Shown piece by piece: positions 1 through 8,465 of a stretch of 64,000 bases of DNA (position 1 is its first letter; each line of letters begins with the position of its first letter). The translations under genes were made by a program, and so were the position numbers. The stretch is from Ruminococcus sp. (GTDB taxonomy: Bacteria > Bacillota > Clostridia > Oscillospirales > Ruminococcaceae). Location of the stretch: contig JAIDUG010000054.1 of NCBI GenBank assembly GCA_029060305.1, positions 164,612-228,611 on the forward strand. Reading direction: 5' to 3'. A model generated the notes under the pieces. It searched no databases, had not been told where the DNA came from, and was given only the letters and a program-made list of their open reading frames with translations.

Positions 1-52
1 CGTGACGAGCCTTTCTGTTTTCGGCGATTGTTTTAGTACCTTTTGAACGCAT
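1..52 (-). CDS. smpB: SsrA-binding protein SmpB (N-terminus only, runs off the window)
   Basis: The minus strand from 52 encodes MRSKGTKTIAENRKARH before the window ends. The IAENRKARH stretch is the conserved start of SmpB, which binds tmRNA and brings it to stalled ribosomes for trans-translation. A purine-rich ribosome binding site (GGAGAGGAG) lies at about 65-75, just upstream on the minus strand, and a promoter follows at 100-128. Only 17 codons are visible, so the identification rests on this short but very characteristic segment. Confidence 0.85.
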   Translation of the reverse strand, partial: MRSKGTKTIAENRKARH

Positions 53-99
53 TTTTAATTCGCTCTCCTCTCCGGAAAATATAGTTTATTATGAATAAT

Positions 100-128
100 A
101 TTATATCATACGCCGGTTTACATTGCAA
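100..128 (-). promoter_or_regulatory. Promoter of smpB
   Basis: On the minus strand TTGCAA (128-123) and TATAAT (105-100) are separated by 17 bases, a good SigA-type promoter about 50 bases ahead of the smpB start codon. Confidence 0.7.
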
Positions 129-236
129 GCGTTTTTTGTCCTAAAAAATCATAGGTCTAAATAGTAAACACATATATTTCAATATTTTGATATAATATTC
201 CTGTAGGTATTGTATGTTTACTGACAGAAATTTTTC

Positions 237-265
237 TTGACAAATTCCGTAAACTGATTTATAAT
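237..265 (+). promoter_or_regulatory. Promoter of the MATE exporter gene
   Basis: TTGACA (237-242), a 17-base spacer and TATAAT (260-265) form a consensus SigA promoter. A CCGTAAA/TTTACGG dyad (248-276) followed by T residues overlaps it. That dyad would not lie wholly within the transcript, so it may be an operator rather than a terminator. Confidence 0.75.
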
Positions 266-299
266 TATCTTTACGGAGTTTTTTTGTAAAATTCTGTCT

Positions 300-320
300 G
301 CTCCTTTGAGGAGTTTTTTT
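300..320 (+). terminator. Small hairpin plus U-run in the MATE leader (possible attenuator)
   Basis: CTCC and GGAG (301-313) can pair around a short loop and are followed by seven T residues, all inside the predicted 5' leader. The stem is only four or five base pairs, so termination would be weak at best. Confidence 0.3.
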
Positions 321-355
321 AGCGTTAAAATTTTTTTGAAAGGAGTTCTTTTATT

Positions 356-1750
356 ATGCAAAAAAATCAGTCTGACGAAATGGATATGACAGAAGGTCCT
401 CTGCTGAAAAAAATAATTCTCTATACACTGCCGATTATTATGACCGGAATTTTACAGCTTTTATTTAATGCTGCCGATTTGGTTGTTGTAGGAAGATACG
501 GCTCTGATACTTCCGTAGCGTCTGTAGGGGCGACGAGTGCTATAATCAACCTTATCACCAACCTCTTTATAGGTCTTTCTGTCGGAGCAGGCGTAGCAGT
601 TGCACACGGTCTCGGAGCAGGAAAATCCGAAGAAGTTCATAAAACCGTACATACAGCGATACCGATAGCACTTGTAAGCGGAATTATACTTACTGTTGTG
701 GGTGTATGCGGTTCACATTTTTTTCTTGAACTTATGGGTACACCTGACGACGTTATAAATCTTTCCGCAACATATATGAAAATATACTTTATCGGAATAA
801 CGTCAAGTATGGTGTATAACTTCGGTTCTGCGATACTTAGGGCAGGCGGAGATACAAAAAGCCCTTTGATATACCTTACCGTTGCAGGAATAGTCAATGT
901 AATACTTAATCTTGTATTTGTAATCCTTATAAAAATGGACGTTGCAGGAGTTGCGACGGCTACAACGGTCTCAGAAACTATTTCCGCAATTCTTGTACTG
1001 CGTGCATTAATGAAAAGAGATGACGATTGCAAACTGGTACTCAGTAAAATGCGTTTTTATCGTCGTCAGATTGTAAGGATTGTTCAGATAGGTATTCCGG
1101 CAGGTATTCAGGGTTCGTTGTTTTCGATTTCAAATGTTATTATACAGTCGTCAATCAATTCGTTTGGTTCTGTAGTAATGTCCGGAAATGCAGCTGCAAG
1201 TAATATTGAGGGTTTTGTGTATATGTCAATGAACGCTTTCAGTCAGACTTCCATAAACTTTACAGCAAGAAATTACGGTGCAGGAAAATATGACCGTCTG
1301 CGTAAAATAATGTGGTTGTGTTTGTCGTCGGTGTTTGTTACCGGACTTGTGCTCGGTTTTACTGCAAGATTTTTCGGTGAAAATCTTCTTTCGATATACA
1401 TTCCTGACAAACCTGAGGACATAAGTTACGGACTTGTCAGAATGACTTATATCTGTATTCCTTACTTCCTTTGCGGACTTATGGACGTTACAACGGGCTT
1501 GTTGAGAGGTATAAATTATTCTGTTCTTCCTATGATAATATCAGTTGTCGGAGTGTGCGTGTTCAGAATCGTATGGATATATACTATTTTCAGAATACCT
1601 GAATACCACACAATGCAAAGTCTCTATATATCTTATACAATATCATGGTCAGTAACTTTCCTTACAGAAATCACTATATTTATTGTACTGCTGAAAAAGT
1701 TAAGGAAAAAACAGACATACCAGCATAACAACAACGGAGCGACTGCTTAA
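356..1750 (+). CDS. MATE family multidrug/cation exporter
   Basis: This 464-residue membrane protein has about 12 hydrophobic segments in two homologous halves, the MatE architecture (roughly residues 15-175 and 240-400). MATE proteins are antiporters that expel organic cations and drugs in exchange for Na+ or H+. The opening DMTEGPLLKKIILYTLPIIM is typical of the clostridial branch. The ATG is preceded by AGGAG (341-345). The gene is monocistronic: it has its own promoter, and its stop codon lies inside the terminator at 1739-1766. The substrate cannot be told from the sequence. Confidence 0.9.
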   Translation: MQKNQSDEMDMTEGPLLKKIILYTLPIIMTGILQLLFNAADLVVVGRYGSDTSVASVGATSAIINLITNLFIGLSVGAGVAVAHGLGAGKSEEVHKTVHTAIPIALVSGIILTVVGVCGSHFFLELMGTPDDVINLSATYMKIYFIGITSSMVYNFGSAILRAGGDTKSPLIYLTVAGIVNVILNLVFVILIKMDVAGVATATTVSETISAILVLRALMKRDDDCKLVLSKMRFYRRQIVRIVQIGIPAGIQGSLFSISNVIIQSSINSFGSVVMSGNAAASNIEGFVYMSMNAFSQTSINFTARNYGAGKYDRLRKIMWLCLSSVFVTGLVLGFTARFFGENLLSIYIPDKPEDISYGLVRMTYICIPYFLCGLMDVTTGLLRGINYSVLPMIISVVGVCVFRIVWIYTIFRIPEYHTMQSLYISYTISWSVTFLTEITIFIVLLKKLRKKQTYQHNNNGATA

Positions 1751-1766
1751 AAAAACAGTCGCTTTT
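1739..1766 (+). terminator. Rho-independent terminator after the MATE gene
   Basis: GCGACTG (1739-1745) pairs with CAGTCGC (1756-1762) and is followed by a T-run. The stop codon lies in the loop. Confidence 0.85.
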
Positions 1767-1783
1767 AATTTTTTATCTATTAC

Positions 1784-1812
1784 TTGACATTAATGAAAAA
1801 TAAAGTTATAAT
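1784..1812 (+). promoter_or_regulatory. Promoter of the dockerin-protein gene
   Basis: TTGACA (1784-1789) and TATAAT (1807-1812) are 17 bases apart, a consensus SigA promoter 35 bases upstream of the start codon. Confidence 0.8.
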
Positions 1813-1846
1813 ATAAAATATAATATTTTTATGTAGGGAGAAATTT

Positions 1847-3412
1847 ATGAAAAAAAAGTATCAGTGTGTATCCGTAGCAATGGCATTGTGTATTATAGGG
1901 AGTGCAATGTCTTTGCCGGAAAAAATATGTCCTGCTGTATCTATGGAAGCAGTCGCAGAAGAAACTTTCAGTCTGGGTGACGTTAATCAGAACGGTCTGA
2001 TTGATGCTGTAGATGCCACTGTTGTACTCGTAGAATACGCTTCTCTTTCAACAGGCGGAATGACAAGTTTAGACGTATCTCAGAAAAATTTGGCTGATGT
2101 GAATTTTGACGGCATTACAGACGCTGTTGATGCTACAAGAATATTGCAGTACTATGCCTATGTTTCAACAGGTGGTACTGATACATCAGAAGTATTTTTC
2201 GGAGCTCCTGAAAATTCGAGTCTCAAAATAATTAATCTGAATGGTGCATTAAGTTATAACGCTTCCAATAATAATTATTCAAAATATGCTACAACTGTTA
2301 AATCGTATATCTATGAAAACAGTCAGAACGGTATAACACGTATTGAGTACACGAACGATTCAGTAATTGTTGAGGAGTACGCTGAAGACAATTCGCTTAT
2401 ATCTTCGATAACCCTTGATAAGCCTTTGTCGGTTTTCGGTGGATTCTACAGTGGAAATGATGCTAATTACCTTGTATTCGGACAGAACAACTTAGAAGAA
2501 TCGGACAGTACAGAAATTATGCGTGTAGTGAAATACACAAAGGACTGGCAGTTGATAGATTACGCTTCAGCATACGGTTGTAACACTATAAGACTTTTTG
2601 AAGCCGGTTCACTGAGAATGACTGAAACTAACGGAAAACTTTACATACATACCTGTCACCAGATGTACACCACGGAAGATGACGGTAAGAATCATCAGGC
2701 AAATATGACTTTTGTTATTGACGAATCTGAAATGGAAGTTATAGATTCTTTTTACGATATTTTAAACGAATTTTACGGTTATGCAAGCCATTCTTTCAAC
2801 CAGTTTATAGCAACTGACGGTGATAATATTTATCGTTGCGACCACGGTGACGCTTATCCTCGTGGAATAATGATTAGCAGAATTGCGGAATCTGATACCT
2901 TATATAGCATAATTACATATAAGAATGTTTTTGAAATAGCAGGAACAATCGGAAACAATGCAACAGGCGTATCAGTAGGAGGAATGGAATTGTCTGAAAA
3001 TAACTGTCTTGTTGTCGGAAACTCCATTGATATGAACGGCGACGGAAACACTTCCGGACAAAGAAATATTTTCATTTCTGTGACGGACAAGCAGTTAGAA
3101 AATACTTCATTTAAATATCTTACGTCATATGCAAGTGATGACGGCATTATTCCGAGAACTCCGCAGATTGTAAAGGTATCGGACGGAATGTTTCTTGTAA
3201 TGTGGGAAGAATATACTGACAGCGTATGTGTAAAAGCTCTTACAGTTGACGGTGACGGCAATATAACTCAGCCGGTTGTTACGCTGAATAATGCAAGGCT
3301 TTCTGACTGTCAGCCTGTTGTCACATCGGACGGTCTTGTAAAATGGTATGTTTCAGATAATTCTTCCGTAAAGCTGTACACTTTACAGCCTGATAATTTA
3401 GCAGGTACATAA
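1847..3412 (+). CDS. Secreted protein with an N-terminal type I dockerin
   Basis: Residues 1-37 form a signal peptide ending near AVA. A dockerin follows: two EF-hand-like repeats starting GDVNQNGLIDAVDA (44-57) and ADVNFDGITDAVDA (83-96), each with the Asp/Asn calcium loop and F-helix. Dockerins dock proteins onto cohesin scaffolds, so the product probably joins a cellulosome or another cell-surface complex. The remaining 410 residues are rich in Gly, Asp and aromatics and look all-beta (possibly propeller-like), but I recognise no catalytic family. Dockerins usually sit at the C-terminus, so the order here is uncommon. The gene has its own promoter. Confidence 0.85.
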   Translation: MKKKYQCVSVAMALCIIGSAMSLPEKICPAVSMEAVAEETFSLGDVNQNGLIDAVDATVVLVEYASLSTGGMTSLDVSQKNLADVNFDGITDAVDATRILQYYAYVSTGGTDTSEVFFGAPENSSLKIINLNGALSYNASNNNYSKYATTVKSYIYENSQNGITRIEYTNDSVIVEEYAEDNSLISSITLDKPLSVFGGFYSGNDANYLVFGQNNLEESDSTEIMRVVKYTKDWQLIDYASAYGCNTIRLFEAGSLRMTETNGKLYIHTCHQMYTTEDDGKNHQANMTFVIDESEMEVIDSFYDILNEFYGYASHSFNQFIATDGDNIYRCDHGDAYPRGIMISRIAESDTLYSIITYKNVFEIAGTIGNNATGVSVGGMELSENNCLVVGNSIDMNGDGNTSGQRNIFISVTDKQLENTSFKYLTSYASDDGIIPRTPQIVKVSDGMFLVMWEEYTDSVCVKALTVDGDGNITQPVVTLNNARLSDCQPVVTSDGLVKWYVSDNSSVKLYTLQPDNLAGT

Positions 3413-3441
3413 GCTACATGACGAAAGGAGCATAATTAAAA

Positions 3442-4218
3442 TTGGAAATATTTTCTGTCATAACAGTGTGCTTTCTGGCAGGAATGGGAGCAGGTCTCGG
3501 CACTGGATTTGCCGGAATGAGTGCGGCGGCGGTAATAAGTCCGATACTTATAACTTTTCTTAATATGAATCCTTATATGGCTGTCGGAATCGCTTTGTCT
3601 TCTGACGTTCTTGCAAGTGCGGTTTCTGCTTACACTTACGGAAAAAACAAAAATCTTGATATACGAAACGGTCTTATAATGATGACAAGCGTACTTGTTT
3701 TTACTGTTGTGGGAAGTCTTGTCGCAAGCCTTGTGCCGTCCTCAACTATGGGTAATTTTTCAGTAGTAATGACGTTCTTTCTTGGAGTAAAGTTTATTGT
3801 AAAGCCTGTTATGACTACAAAGGAATCTATGCAGGAAGTTTCTGCAAAGAAAAGAGCCATACAGTCAGTAATATGCGGTATGATAGTGGGCTTTATATGC
3901 GGATTTGTGGGTGCTGGCGGTGGAATGATGATGTTGCTGATACTTACAAGCGTACTCGGTTACGAACTTAAAACCGCTGTAGGAACAAGCGTATTTATAA
4001 TGACGTTTACCGCACTTACAGGAGCAATTTCACACTTTGTTATAGGTGGTAAACCCGACTGGTTGGTGTTCGGACTTTGCATTGTGTTTACTCTGATATG
4101 GGCGGAAATAGCCTCTGTTTTTGCAAACAAGGCAACTCCGGCAACTCTCAACCGTGCGACAGGAATAATTCTTGTTATACTCGGCGTTGCAGTAATGGTA
4201 TTTTCGTATATGACATAA
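3442..4218 (+). CDS. TauE/SafE family membrane transporter (sulfite/organosulfonate exporter-like)
   Basis: The 258-residue protein has about eight hydrophobic helices in two repeats, each with a glycine-rich signature: GMGAGLGTGFAG near residue 15 and GFVGAGGGMMM near 155. This is the TauE/SafE (DUF81) pattern. Family members move sulfite, sulfonates or related small anions; the substrate here is unknown. Translation probably starts at the TTG at 3442, behind GAAAGGAG at 3422-3429, because the next in-frame ATG would cut into the first helix. It lies 29 bases after the dockerin gene with no terminator between, so the two may be co-transcribed. Confidence 0.85.
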   Translation: MEIFSVITVCFLAGMGAGLGTGFAGMSAAAVISPILITFLNMNPYMAVGIALSSDVLASAVSAYTYGKNKNLDIRNGLIMMTSVLVFTVVGSLVASLVPSSTMGNFSVVMTFFLGVKFIVKPVMTTKESMQEVSAKKRAIQSVICGMIVGFICGFVGAGGGMMMLLILTSVLGYELKTAVGTSVFIMTFTALTGAISHFVIGGKPDWLVFGLCIVFTLIWAEIASVFANKATPATLNRATGIILVILGVAVMVFSYMT

Positions 4219-4220
4219 AG

Positions 4221-4272
4221 AAGTCCCCCGAAACTTCACATATATAATGTGGTTTCAAGGGGGGACTTTTTA
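4221..4272. terminator. Bidirectional terminator between convergent genes
   Basis: AAGTCCCCC...GGGGGACTT forms a long GC-rich stem extended by GAAAC/GTTTC, with a T-run on both strands. It serves the TauE gene and the convergent SOD-like gene. Confidence 0.9.
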
Positions 4273-4725
4273 TCGTATTTCACCGCAGGCGATTCTTTCA
4301 CCGGAATTTCCTGACGGTTGTGACCGGTAATCGTCGGTATTCTTATGGATTATAACAGTATAATCCTTGACTTGTGACGGTCTGAAACGATTTGTATAAA
4401 TTGCACTCCATGAGTAACCGTTATTGCTGAATATGACCGGCAGGTCTCCCATATGAAAAGGGTGGGAATTATTATCGGGATTCAGATGTGAACCAGCTTC
4501 AGAAAAAGGCTCTGAAAGACTGCCGGTACACTCTTTACCATTATGAATGTGCATTGCATATATTCCGTCTGCTGTAGGAAGTCCGAATATTTCAGTAACT
4601 ACCAAAGTACCGCCGTGGACATTGAAAAATGAAACTTCTCCGTGTAAAGCGGGAAACATTTCAGAACCACGTACCACAGCTTTACAGCAGGGACAACGGC
4701 ATATAATCTTACTGACCGGAAACAT
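4270..4725 (-). CDS. Cu/Zn superoxide dismutase family protein, cytoplasmic
   Basis: This 151-residue protein carries the Cu/Zn-SOD metal-site pattern: H59 and H61 in MHIHNG, H80, H88 and H91 with D94 in the zinc loop, H127 in VIIHKNTDD, and the C-terminal GNSGERIACGEI motif. C66 and C147 match the conserved disulfide. There is no signal peptide, although most bacterial Cu/Zn-SODs are exported. It also has a cysteine-rich start, ICRCPCC (8-14), which could bind an extra metal. Activity is inferred from the intact ligand set only. AGGAGG lies upstream of the ATG. A PadR gene lies upstream on the same strand. Confidence 0.8.
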   Translation of the reverse strand: MFPVSKIICRCPCCKAVVRGSEMFPALHGEVSFFNVHGGTLVVTEIFGLPTADGIYAMHIHNGKECTGSLSEPFSEAGSHLNPDNNSHPFHMGDLPVIFSNNGYSWSAIYTNRFRPSQVKDYTVIIHKNTDDYRSQPSGNSGERIACGEIR

Positions 4726-4846
4726 AATATAAATATACCTCCTGAAAAATTCATATTTAAAATATAATATTCACGGAAATATAAATCGGTGCAGGGAAAG
4801 CAATGAACAGAAAAGCCGGTACAGACAGGTTAGAATATGTAGATGA

Positions 4847-5209
4847 TTACTTATTGGCAGGTCTGCTTGAAGGTAAGGTTACATGACTGTCGAGGAGTTC
4901 AGTAATGCCCTTAGTAACAGCCTTATATTCTTCTTTGATAGTTTCGAGATGTTCTTTGCCGAGTTCGGTAATGTGGTAGTAAACACGTGTACGTCTGCGA
5001 CCTACAAGTACCTGTTCGTCCTCAATAAATCCCTTGTCAATCATTCTGTAAAGAATCGGATACATAGAACCGTCCTTTATAGCAAACTGACCGTTGCTTC
5101 TTTCTTTCATTTCGCTCAGGATTTCGTAGCCATACATTTCACGCTCGCTGAGCAGGTGGAGCAGAACCATTTCAACAGTTCCACGCTTAAGATTTTCACG
5201 TACTCTCAT
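4847..5209 (-). CDS. PadR family transcriptional regulator
   Basis: The 120-residue protein is a PadR winged-helix regulator: residues 8-75 contain the typical GTVEMVLLHLLSEREMYGYEI and DGSMYPILYRMIDKGFI elements, followed by the wing (GRRRTRVYYHIT) and a C-terminal dimerisation helix. PadR proteins usually repress a nearby transporter or stress gene and often themselves. No transporter follows here: the next gene on this strand is the SOD-like protein 120 bases on. The target is therefore unknown. The start follows AAAGGAAAG, and a promoter lies at 5265-5293. Confidence 0.9.
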   Translation of the reverse strand: MRVRENLKRGTVEMVLLHLLSEREMYGYEILSEMKERSNGQFAIKDGSMYPILYRMIDKGFIEDEQVLVGRRRTRVYYHITELGKEHLETIKEEYKAVTKGITELLDSHVTLPSSRPANK

Positions 5210-5264
5210 AAAAAATCTTTCCTTTCTGTTTAATAATATTAGTCAGAATAATCCAACTTACCTA

Positions 5265-5293
5265 ATTATACCATATCAAAACAAATTTTTCAA
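5265..5293 (-). promoter_or_regulatory. Promoter of the padR-type gene
   Basis: On the minus strand TTGAAA (5293-5288), 17 bases, TATAAT (5270-5265). Confidence 0.7.
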
Positions 5294-5356
5294 TACTTTA
5301 ATTAAAAAATATTTTCTTTATAACATATATTTATATATATAACGGTATATAAAATA

Positions 5357-5390
5357 CAAAAAAACCGTATGCGTGATACATACGGTTTTT
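5357..5390 (-). terminator. Terminator at the end of the feo operon
   Basis: AAAAACCGTATG (5360-5371) pairs with CATACGGTTTTT (5379-5390). On the minus strand the stem ends in a U-run, so it closes the leftward feo/SUKH transcript; it is near-symmetrical and may act both ways. Confidence 0.8.
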
Positions 5391-5408
5391 ATTTTGTTAA
5401 GATTATTG

Positions 5409-5843
5409 CTATCTGATTATTATTTGAGTTAAACCCTCTATGGAATTGTTTCCCATAAAAATTCCGTCTTCACAATAAATCTTATTACTTTCGGTGATAT
5501 AGTATGCTGATATGTCATCTTTTAAAAATACAAAACATATCGGAAAATAGTCTTCTTTTACATAGTAGTGTAAGTTTGAACCATGAGACATAAATTCTAA
5601 AAATTTTGAATACTCAGAATAGTCACCATAATATTCTATTATATCTGTTTCAGTAAGTATTTTCCAAGGATATTTCATTTTCGTTGTTATTCCTTGTAAT
5701 CCATAAAACTCCTGATAAAATTGATATATATAATTTTTTAAATTCGTGTATCCGTTATTTTTAAGGGTTTGAATAAATCCGGAAATGTCTGCTTTTCTGT
5801 TTTCATACCAGTAATTATTTGTGAGACTTTTTAAATTATCCAT
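5409..5843 (-). CDS. SUKH-like (SMI1/KNR4-type) protein, possible immunity protein
   Basis: The most plausible start is the ATG at 5843, giving 144 residues. An open frame extends further upstream, but those codons lie inside the preceding Cys-rich gene in another frame. The N-terminal pattern YWYENRKADISGFIQTL, then GYTNLKNYIYQFYQEFYGL, resembles the SUKH-3 opening, where a W-Y-x-x-R-K segment precedes helices and a G-L turn. SUKH proteins are often immunity factors against toxins, but no toxin is visible here. The ATG overlaps the upstream stop by eight bases, so translation is probably coupled to the feo operon. The function is an inference. Confidence 0.55.
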   Translation of the reverse strand: MDNLKSLTNNYWYENRKADISGFIQTLKNNGYTNLKNYIYQFYQEFYGLQGITTKMKYPWKILTETDIIEYYGDYSEYSKFLEFMSHGSNLHYYVKEDYFPICFVFLKDDISAYYITESNKIYCEDGIFMGNNSIEGLTQIIIR

Positions 5844-5997
5844 TTTTACCTGAATTTCCATGACAGTGTGCGGAATTTGCACAGTGTTCGCAACCACAGC
5901 CACATGAAGATTTTCCGTCTTTTTTGTCCTTTATCATTCTGAAGATAATCAGTGCGATGACTGCTATCAGAATAAGTGCCGTTACAATAGTACCCAT
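5836..5997 (-). CDS. FeoB-associated Cys-rich membrane peptide
   Basis: A 53-residue peptide begins MGTIVTALILIAVIALIIF, a single membrane helix, followed by a basic stretch and the cluster SSCGCGCEHC with a later HCH. This is the FeoB-associated Cys-rich layout found just after feoB in many Firmicutes. It is thought to help FeoB handle Fe(II), but its biochemical role is not settled. It starts 12 bases after the feoB stop, which supports the call. Its last codons overlap the start of the SUKH-like gene. Confidence 0.85.
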   Translation of the reverse strand: MGTIVTALILIAVIALIIFRMIKDKKDGKSSCGCGCEHCANSAHCHGNSGKNG

Positions 5998-6009
5998 AAC
6001 TTTTCACCG

Positions 6010-8160
6010 TCAAGCCTTTGCAACGCCTGATTTTACGGAATAGTTTTCCTTGTAAGGTCTGAAAAGCATATAGATGATAAATACTGTAAATGCTATCGCA
6101 AATATCAGACCTACAGGGTGAACGTTACCGCTGAATGCTGAACCGAACTGATAAATTATAAGTGATACTGCGTATGCGAAAATACACTGATAACCGATTG
6201 CAAACCATGTCCATTTAATATTGTTCATTTCACGTCTGATTGCACCTATTGCAGCGAAACACGGTGCGCAAAGAAGATTGAATACGAGGAATGAATATGC
6301 TGAAAGTGCTGTGAAGTTTGTTGCAAGCTGTGTCCATATCTCGTCACCGTTTTCAGAAATTTCTCCGCCGAAATGGAAAAGTGTGCCGTATGTTGCAACA
6401 ACGTTTTCTTTAGCAATAAGACCCGTAAGTGTAGCAACAGTGGCTTTCCAGTTGCCCCAGCCAATAGGTGCGAATATCCATGCGAAAAGATTTCCTATAT
6501 TTGCAAGAATGGAATTGTCGAGGTCTTCAACCATTCCGAATGAACCGTTTTCAACGCCGAATCCCTGTAAGAACCAGAGAAGAACCGTTGAAAGAAGAAT
6601 GATTGTACCTGCTTTCTTTATGAATGACCAGCCTCTTTCCCACATTGAACGGAGTACGTTGCTTACTGTAGGAAGATGATATGCAGGAAGTTCCATTACA
6701 AAAGGTGCAGGGTCTCCGGCAAACATTCTTGTTTTTTTCAGCATTATACCGGAAATTATTATCGCAAAAACTCCTATAAAGTAGGCAGATACTGCAATCC
6801 AACCTGAATTGTCGAAAAATGCACCGGCAATAAGTCCTATAATGGGAAGTTTAGCACCGCACGGAATAAACGTTGTAGTCATAATAGTCATACGTCTGTC
6901 ACGTTCATTTTCGATTGTACGGCTTGCCATTACAGCAGGTACTCCGCAACCTGTACCGATAAGCATAGGAATAAATGATTTTCCGGAGAGACCGAATTTA
7001 CGGAAAATTCTGTCCATTACAAAGGCGATACGTGCCATATAACCGCACGCTTCGAGGAATGCAAGGAAAATGAAAAGCACAAGCATCTGAGGAACGAATC
7101 CGAGTACAGCACCCACACCGCCTATAATTCCGTCAACAATCAGACTTTGCAACCATTCCGCACAGTTTATCTTTTCGAGCAAACCTGTTACGGCGTTTGG
7201 AATCCATTCACCGAAAAGAACGTCATTAGTCCAGTCAGTAGCCCACGAGCCTACTGTTGTAATTGAAACATAGTAAACAACAAACATTATAAGTGCAAAT
7301 ATCGGAAGTGCAAGGAATCTGTTTGTTACAATTTTATCTATCTTGTCGGAAACTGTAAGACCGTTTTTGTTTTTCTTTTTACAACACTCTTTTATGATAC
7401 TTGATATGTAAATGTAACGTTCATTGGTGATGATGCTTTCCGAATCGTCGTCCATTTCATTTTCTGCTGACTGAATGTCATTTTCAATATGTTTGAGAAT
7501 ATCTTCGGGAATGTGCAGTTTTTCGAGGACTTTTTCGTCACGTTCAAAAATCTTGATAGCATACCAGCGTTGCTTTTCTTCCGGCAGATTATGTAATACC
7601 GCTTCTTCAATATGTGCGATAGCGTGTTCCGCACAACCGCTGAAACTATGCTGAGGAATTACGCAATTTCCTGAACGTGCTGACATAATAGCGGTTTTTG
7701 ACGCTTCTTCAATTCCTGTACCTTTCAGTGCGGAAATTTCAACAACCGGACAGCCAAGTTTTTGTGCTAAGACGTCAGTCTTTATAACGTCTCCGTTTTT
7801 GCGTACAACGTCCATCATATTTATGGCTACAACTACCGGTATGCCGAGTTCAACAAGCTGAGTTGTAAGGTAAAGATTACGTTCAAGGTTTGTACCGTCT
7901 ATGATGTTCAGAATAGCGTCAGGTTGTTCATCGATAAGATAATTACGTGCAACGACTTCTTCCAAAGTGTAAGGCGACAGCGAATATATACCAGGGAGGT
8001 CAGTTATAATAACATCTTTGTTATTTTTCAGCCGACCTTCCTTTTTTTCGACAGTAACGCCAGGCCAGTTTCCTACAAACTGGTTTGAGCCGGTAAGTGC
8101 ATTGAAAAGGGTAGTTTTACCACAGTTCGGATTTCCGGCAAGAGCGATTTTTATTTCCAT
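6010..8160 (-). CDS. feoB: Ferrous iron transport protein B
   Basis: The 716-residue protein has the cytosolic G domain (G1 GNPNCGKTT near residue 8, G3 DLPG, G4 NMMD, G5 SAL), a helical GDI-like linker, and a C-terminal membrane part with the Gate-type segments of FeoB. It imports Fe(II) across the cytoplasmic membrane and is GTP-dependent. Length is usual for the family. Two feoA genes lie upstream and the Cys-rich peptide downstream. A copy of the operator-like dyad lies at 8178-8191 between feoA and feoB, which may mean feoB also has a local regulatory input. Confidence 0.97.
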   Translation of the reverse strand: MEIKIALAGNPNCGKTTLFNALTGSNQFVGNWPGVTVEKKEGRLKNNKDVIITDLPGIYSLSPYTLEEVVARNYLIDEQPDAILNIIDGTNLERNLYLTTQLVELGIPVVVAINMMDVVRKNGDVIKTDVLAQKLGCPVVEISALKGTGIEEASKTAIMSARSGNCVIPQHSFSGCAEHAIAHIEEAVLHNLPEEKQRWYAIKIFERDEKVLEKLHIPEDILKHIENDIQSAENEMDDDSESIITNERYIYISSIIKECCKKKNKNGLTVSDKIDKIVTNRFLALPIFALIMFVVYYVSITTVGSWATDWTNDVLFGEWIPNAVTGLLEKINCAEWLQSLIVDGIIGGVGAVLGFVPQMLVLFIFLAFLEACGYMARIAFVMDRIFRKFGLSGKSFIPMLIGTGCGVPAVMASRTIENERDRRMTIMTTTFIPCGAKLPIIGLIAGAFFDNSGWIAVSAYFIGVFAIIISGIMLKKTRMFAGDPAPFVMELPAYHLPTVSNVLRSMWERGWSFIKKAGTIILLSTVLLWFLQGFGVENGSFGMVEDLDNSILANIGNLFAWIFAPIGWGNWKATVATLTGLIAKENVVATYGTLFHFGGEISENGDEIWTQLATNFTALSAYSFLVFNLLCAPCFAAIGAIRREMNNIKWTWFAIGYQCIFAYAVSLIIYQFGSAFSGNVHPVGLIFAIAFTVFIIYMLFRPYKENYSVKSGVAKA

Positions 8161-8177
8161 AAAACAAATCCTTTCTA

Positions 8178-8191
8178 TTAGCTTATACTAA
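8178..8191. promoter_or_regulatory. DtxR-like operator, copy 2 (feoA-feoB gap)
   Basis: TTAGCTTATACTAA matches the dyad at 8718-8731 in 11 of 14 positions, including all of TTAGC and TACTAA. It sits 18 bases ahead of the feoB start codon. Confidence 0.45.
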
Positions 8192-8232
8192 CTTATAGCA
8201 AGAAAATTATCCTGCCACTTATTGTAAAAAAA

Positions 8233-8451
8233 TTATTCCACTTCGATAATTTCCGCATCGGCTTTTCTGAGGGAAAGTTCGTAACCTCTTACAGTGACTT
8301 CGATAGGGTCGCCAAGCGGTGCGACTTTGCGGACATGGATTTCAGTTCCCTTTGTAACGCCCATATCCATTATACGCCTTTTCACTGCACCTGTACCCGA
8401 AATCTTCTTTACGGTGACTGTCTGACCGATTTTCACGTCTTTAAGTGTCAT
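8233..8451 (-). CDS. feoA: FeoA family protein (second of two)
   Basis: A 72-residue SH3-like protein with the FeoA signatures GTGAVKRRIMDMGVTKGTEI and APLGDPIEVTVRGYELSLRK. FeoA is a small cytosolic partner that supports FeoB-mediated Fe(II) uptake. It is preceded by AAGGAG and lies 14 bases after the first feoA. The 72-base gap to feoB contains an operator-like dyad. This copy is closer to canonical FeoA than the upstream one. Confidence 0.93.
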   Translation of the reverse strand: MTLKDVKIGQTVTVKKISGTGAVKRRIMDMGVTKGTEIHVRKVAPLGDPIEVTVRGYELSLRKADAEIIEVE

Positions 8452-8465
8452 AAAAAATCAACTCC

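Noticed and set aside
248-283. CCGTAAA/TTTACGG hairpin with T-run as a terminator for an upstream gene
   Set aside because: The only upstream gene (smpB) is divergent, and the hairpin overlaps the -35/-10 region of the MATE promoter, so an operator is more likely.
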